Positions 59,102 to 64,000 of a stretch of DNA of 64,000 nt are shown here, piece by piece. The notes below the pieces were generated by a model, which saw only the letters and a program-made list of their open reading frames with translations, did not search any database and had not been told where the DNA came from. Both the position numbers and the translations under genes were made by a program. Source of the stretch: Lunularia cruciata (taxonomy: Eukaryota; Streptophyta; Marchantiopsida; Lunulariales; Lunulariaceae); contig OX419755.1 in NCBI GenBank assembly GCA_948567375.1, positions 70,436,944 to 70,500,943 of the forward strand, given 5' to 3'. How positions within the stretch are numbered: position 1 is the first letter of the stretch; each line of letters starts with the position of its first letter.

Positions 59102-60359
59102 ATAAAGTAGGAGCCGGCGAAATGTTTCTTTATTCCGGAGGAATCTGCCTTGTTGTTTTGAATTTTTAAAATTTTGCTGCTACGTTTCAATTGACTGAAA
59201 GGGATCACCTTTACTGTCGACGCCAGTGTTTGGGTCTGTGGCAGATTGTGGTCGCGTTTTGACCTGGAAAGGGCCTGCAGTCTGATCTTTGAAGGGGACT
59301 TTAACTACGTGGCAGAGCTCGAAGGTTGATGTGGAAGGGGAATCTACCATGCCCAGGATGTCCTGTCCTGGAGATCACGTACTCCAGTCAAACAGAGGCT
59401 GAACCGGGATTGTTTCCGGGTTCTCGCGGTCGGGAGTTCCTCTCCCGCCGTGCAGTTCCTCTCCAGCGGTAAGTTACCGATCAGGAGTCTGGCTCAAGGT
59501 CGATGAACTTTTGATCCCCACCGTTTAGAATGTCATCCAACGGAAGATGATATCCCTTTGATAAAAGAGTCCTAGGCTTGATTCGTCTTCCGAGTGCTGA
59601 CGAATTCCATTGTCACCTGACTGCACGCCGCGACTAGTAATGGGTACGGAAGTTGGTAAGGGCTACTGTATCTGAAGACGAGGCGCATCCATCCATCATG
59701 CGCTATGGGTGTGATGAGGAGGTACCTCTCTATACGTTACATCGTGGAATAGTTCGGGTAACACAAGTCAAACTTGGAAACACCAATTGGGTTCAGCACT
59801 AAGTTAATGTATATTAGGTTTAGTTTTAGATAGGGGAAAACAGTTTGGCAACATCTGTCGTTCTCTTCTGTGTAATTTTGGTTTTGGATTTAATATAAGT
59901 AAAATCTGTAGCAACTTCTTATTTGGTGTAACTAGGATTTATAATTTTGTATTTTTCCACAATACATTTGGTTTTGATCATGTTGCTTTGTCATAACTCA
60001 CATTTCAAAGGAGTTCGTTAATGAACATTTGATCTCGATCCCAATTTCCGTAGTATCGTAGTTTAGTTGGGTTCGGAAAGAGATAACAGATAACATATAA
60101 CATAAAGAGACAGGTGAGCAGGAAGTAGAGGACGAAGCAGCTGCCGGAGAGGAGAGGCAGGAAGGAAGGAGAATACTAAGGAGGGGAGGGGGAAGGGACC
60201 AACGAAGGAAGCGTGGGGGATTGATCCCGATGAAGGGATTTCATGCGTCCATGCTGGTCGTTGCCATTTAATCTGCGGTTTGGGGTTCGAGATTGGCACG
60301 GCGGAGAAGGTAGGAAAGAGCTCGAGAAGTAGAAACCTTCGTCTTCGTTGAATTTTGAA
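59102..60359. other. Region upstream of GSH1
   Basis: The last 300 bases, purine-rich with GGAGGGGAGGGGGAAGGGA-type sequence at 60180-60200, are probably the 5' untranslated region of GSH1. Two strong GC-rich hairpins lie side by side at about 59399-59458 (GAACCGGG facing CCGGGTTC, then GGGAG facing CTCCC). No TATA box was assigned. Confidence 0.4.
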
Positions 60360-63300
60360 ATGACGTCAATTTTGACAGGAGCTGGACCATCGTTCTCCGT
60401 CGCAGCCGCAGCAGCAGCGCCACATAAACGTGTTCATGCTCTAGGGAATGGAGCCAGTGCGAAAATTTCGAGACTGCAGGCACTTACGCCGAGCGGGAGA
60501 TGCTTTGGAGTGGGAACTGATAGTAATTGGGACATAAGGAGAAGGAATGGGCTGAAAGTTGTTGCCGCCAGCCCTCCTGCCGAAGAAGTAGTTGTTGGAG
60601 CGGAGCCTTTGACGAGGCAGGATCTCGTCGCATATCTGGCCTCGGGATGTAAGCCTCGGGAGAAGTGGAGGTTAGTCGTCATAACGGATCCCAATTTTTG
60701 TCCGTTTCCATGATTATTGCAGTCGGTTCCGCGCCATAGAAAAGTCAAGATGCAATGATGATCGTCAAGCAAAAACTGCATTTCAAAATAGACGAAGAAT
60801 TCATTACACAGCTAGGACTGAAAACTGCAATTGCTCACTTGATCTTCCAGTGTTTTGTATTGGTGGTTTGAGTACCGTCTCAAGGATTCCTATTCATGTT
60901 CTAAAGTGAATGATGTTCGCATCAGGGTTCTGCTGGTTCCCTGCTTTCTGCTGAATGGGATTCAAGGAAGGAACTAGGGGTCTGTGCTGATGTTCATTTA
61001 ACTTTGCAGAATTGGAACAGAACACGAGAAGTTTGGGTTCGACTTGAAAACCTTGAGGCCTGCAGAATACAAACAGATTGCCCAGCTTCTCGAGGGTCTG
61101 GCAGAACGCTTTAATTGGGAGAGAGTTGTAGAAAACGACAATATCATCGGTTTGAAGATGGTCAGATATCTTATTATGAGCATCCCTGTCGAACGAAGTC
61201 TATTTCTTTTTTTCTTCTTATTTTAGCATTCTAAGTCTGTCTAGGTCACTTCCGGCAATTTTATGTCTTCTGAGTATTGTCTTATGTTTGAATGTTTGGC
61301 ATGGAAGGCCCTCGGAGATCAATTGACCTCGATGACGTAGAAACTCGCGCCTGCTTGATTTGATCTGTCAATGGTATATGCTAAGTGAGTGTACGCTGTG
61401 AACGATGCAGAATGGCCAAAGTGTCTCATTAGAGCCTGGAGGTCAATTTGAGTTGAGTGGGGCACCTCTTGAAACTCTGCATCAGACATGTGCCGAAGTG
61501 AACTCTCATCTTTATCAGGTATCATAGTTGTGAGGGAAAGTGAAAGCTCGTTAAATCACGTTTTACCTGTGATGCTCACATTGATTAGGACCCTGGTTAT
61601 GATGTGGAGTAATCAAGCTCAAGAGAATCCCAATATGAATAAGATGTTTATTTGTTGTGAACTATCTATCTCAGGTGACACGAAAGGTGGTACAGTAACT
61701 ATGAATCCGCTGGCTAATTTCATGTACAGGTCAAAGCTGTGGCCGAAGATATGGGTCTGGGATTTTTGGGCATTGGTTTCAACCCAAAGTGGCCAGTTTC
61801 AGAAATTCCTGTAATGCCTAAGGTAATATTCCTCTTGTGGAATTCAACTTCGGAGGAATATAAGTCTACACGAAGCAGTCAAGCATATAAACACAGTTCA
61901 GGACCCTGCTTGAAGTGCTTGCGGAGTCTTTTTCTTGCTAACGCATGTTGTCTACGAATGTATTGCAGGGAAGATACGATATCATGCGCAACTACATGCC
62001 TAAAGTGGGGTCACATGGTCTTGACATGATGTTTCGCACCTGCACAGTACAGGTAACTCTGAACCGTTCACTTTCAGTCTAGACTTGAGTAGAGTAAGAA
62101 ATTCAGCTGTACGCGCAATTTTGTAGGTTGTACTTAAGAGTACATATGTCCAGACTCTATCTCATTTATCTTGTCCTTTTGTCAGGTAAACTTAGACTTC
62201 TCCTCCGAGGAAGATATGGTCAGAAAGTTTCAAGTTGGCCTCGCGTTGCAACCGGTATGTATGTTTGAATCCCGGGGGTTTCTTGGTCCAGAGAGAACTT
62301 GTCGGTGTCCCGGTTGGATGTTATTGGAAACTGAAATGTAATCGATCATTTTCATTAGGAGAACTTAGTCAACAAGGATAATCGCAAAATAGCTGTACAA
62401 CGTTTTATCTGCTGTTGCACAGGCTCTCGCTGGAGTGGGATTTTGACCTTCTTTGTATATAATGGTTGTTGTGCAGATTGCAACCGCCCTCTTCGCTAAT
62501 TCACCGTTTGCTGACGGGAAGCCCAATGGGTATATTAGCTACCGAAGGTAAGTGTAAGGATTGGAAATACGTCTTTTACTTACTTGTTTTCCTGCTCTGG
62601 AAGTCAAGGATTTGTACAATCCCCGTGGGCTAAACATAGTCAATGCAGTCTGTCAGGAATCTATTTGTTCTCAAGAGTAAGTTCAAATTATACGGGATGT
62701 TTCTTTCTGCAGTCACATCTGGACGGATGTTGATAACAACAGAACTGGCGATCTTCCTTTCGTCTTCTCCGGAAAATTTGGGTTAGTTACTCCATTGGCT
62801 ATTTCACTAAACAAGACGTTACAGGAAATGCAACAGATGATACGCTATTCAGAATCTTTCTAAGCCCGGCTCTCGGAAGAGCCTGATTTATATAACTCAA
62901 CTCTCCGCACTCATGAACATTCGAAAAGAAACTCGGAACTAAGGGTGCTGGCATTTATCCAGCTACTTCAGGACCTCGTGGACTCATTCGCCAGAGAGCA
63001 TGACCTGATATACATTATCCAGTCCTGTCGAACGGCTCCAGTCCAGCCATTTCTCTATATCCAGTCCCGTCGCACTTCGCTCCAGTCCAGCCATCATCCA
63101 CTGACGCTGTCCTCCTACTTGCTCGACGGATTCGCTTTATTTTCCTCTTGCTTCCTATCTGCTAGACGGGGGTCGGTTCCTTGCTCACATGAATGTTGCT
63201 GGTGTTCATTATGCATGCTATACAGGGAATGTATCAATTTTTGCTTCTGCTTCCCAACTATTTTGCTGTTGCATGATGATCATGGAATATATTTATTTCG

Positions 63301-63931
63301 CTTCTGCTTTCTAACGATTTCGCCCATCTTCCGTTTGACTCACTTGTTTAGCACGCCTTCCTGCCATTTTGTATCCCTTGATTACTTGCACTTTTTATTG
63401 CTTGCATTTTCCATATGCATGTGTCCTGGTCTGTCCTAAGTGTGTTCTGCATCCCCCGTTCTGTGAAGGCTTTCTGCTCTTACTCAAATATCTCAACTCT
63501 CGGATCATATGGTAGTTAGGACCATCTTAAATAGGATATATCGTATCAATCTTATGAAGTCAAGGTTTCATCGTCTTAACTATGAATAATTGATGATCCG
63601 TAGAGGTTCACTTTATTTCAGACCTAGCTCTTCCATTTCGCTGAAGTGGAAGAGCTAGGAATATATGCTGAACGCAGACAGAGGAATCTCGTTTAGAAGT
63701 GCAGGGAAATATAACGGGCACTCTATTAGATTTTAACTATACGTATGGGCCTGAAAGATGGTGCATGAGATGCATGAGGGAGTGATTTCTCTAATTTCAA
63801 GCGTCGCATTTGTTCTCTTTGACCGAATGTTGTGCAGATTTGAGGACTATGTTGACTACGCTCTAAATGTTCCCATGTATTTCGTGTATCGCAAAGGACG
63901 GTACATCGATTGTACTGGCTTGTCCTTCAAG
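60360..63931 (+). CDS. GSH1: Glutamate-cysteine ligase, plastid precursor (5' part; gene continues past the window)
   Basis: Nine exons are readable: 60360-60670, 61010-61160, 61411-61518, 61730-61822, 61969-62052, 62186-62254, 62477-62547, 62713-62781, 63838-63931, all with GT-AG introns and one open frame of 350 codons. The ATG at 60360 is the first in frame. Residues 1 to about 75 are an Ala/Ser/Arg-rich plastid transit peptide ending near VVAASPP. The mature part follows plant GSH1 closely: [36 protein letters not shown], then [20 protein letters not shown], a GFLGIGF block, [20 protein letters not shown], the [17 protein letters not shown] region, [34 protein letters not shown] and [19 protein letters not shown]. 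The enzyme joins glutamate to cysteine using ATP, the rate-limiting step of glutathione synthesis in plastids. Roughly 160-170 C-terminal residues lie outside the window. Intron 8 (62782-63837) is unusually long. Confidence 0.97.
63020..63108. repeat. Direct repeat in GSH1 intron 8
   Basis: Two adjacent copies of about 43 bases built on TATCCAGTCCTGTCG...GCTCCAGTCCAGCCAT (second copy TATCCAGTCCCGTCG). They lie inside the 1056-base intron and account for the GC-richer part of the chance frame there. Confidence 0.8.
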
Positions 63932-64000
63932 GTGTGTTAAGACACCTTTGCTCTGGCAACTTTGCAATGCGCAATTACTGCATGGCATTTTCCCTCTCTT
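63932..64000 (+). other. Start of GSH1 intron 9
   Basis: Begins with the donor GTGTGT after SFK codons. The remaining exons, expected to start with a QFLAGKLP-type sequence in plants, lie beyond the window. Confidence 0.8.

Noticed and set aside
62945-63439. 164-codon open frame inside GSH1
   Set aside because: It lies wholly within intron 8, has no recognisable domain, and its early part comes from a direct repeat. Exons on both sides splice cleanly across it.

Overview
The window looks like nuclear DNA of a streptophyte, most likely a seed-free land plant such as a bryophyte; a streptophyte alga cannot be excluded. Three intron-bearing host genes encode plant-type proteins with chloroplast or nucleolar roles. 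Their introns are short GT-AG introns, the rest is AT-rich, and old LTR retrotransposons fill much of it. No bacterial or plasmid traits are seen.

Host genes. (1) 14524-10732, minus: a nine-exon chloroplast-type J-protein with a fused 4Fe-4S ferredoxin domain (DJC76/77/82 group). (2) 20587-19541, minus: a four-exon TSR2 pre-rRNA-processing protein. (3) 60360 to the window end, plus: the first nine exons of plastid glutamate-cysteine ligase (GSH1), which makes gamma-glutamylcysteine for glutathione. They share no operon-like logic and sit as islands among repeats.

Retroelements. Three LTR families recur. Family P (LTR about 437 bp) is an old Ty3/Gypsy-type element. Its copy at 671-9257 (minus) keeps recognisable pieces of a C5 cytosine DNA methyltransferase between the gag-side part and the reverse transcriptase, and a PHD finger after the integrase. 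Two more P copies meet head to head at 47644-52009, with a near-perfect palindrome at the junction. Family B (LTR about 410 bp, chromodomain) has an almost whole young copy at 34702-40294; its LTRs carry a perfect three-unit heat-shock-element motif. Family C (LTR about 735 bp, chromodomain) has a copy at 30471-42664 that was split by the B copy. C itself lies in an older B-like element, D (about 27950-46834, minus). Solo or partial B and C LTRs occur at 1-414, 4214-4626, 5841-6190, 28357-29118, 43321-44283 and 46839-47567.

Other items. A gag-protease relic lies at 24460-26400 and a decayed PIF/Harbinger transposase at 26930-27770. A 397-bp Mutator-like MITE with a 9-bp target duplication lies at 55480-55876. 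A decayed organelle-type large-subunit rRNA fragment lies at 56215-56470. Large AT-rich stretches (14.6-19.5, 20.6-24.4, 52.3-55.4 and 56.5-60.3 kb) hold nothing I can name with confidence.

All splice sites were read by eye and domain calls rest on motif recognition. No database search was possible.
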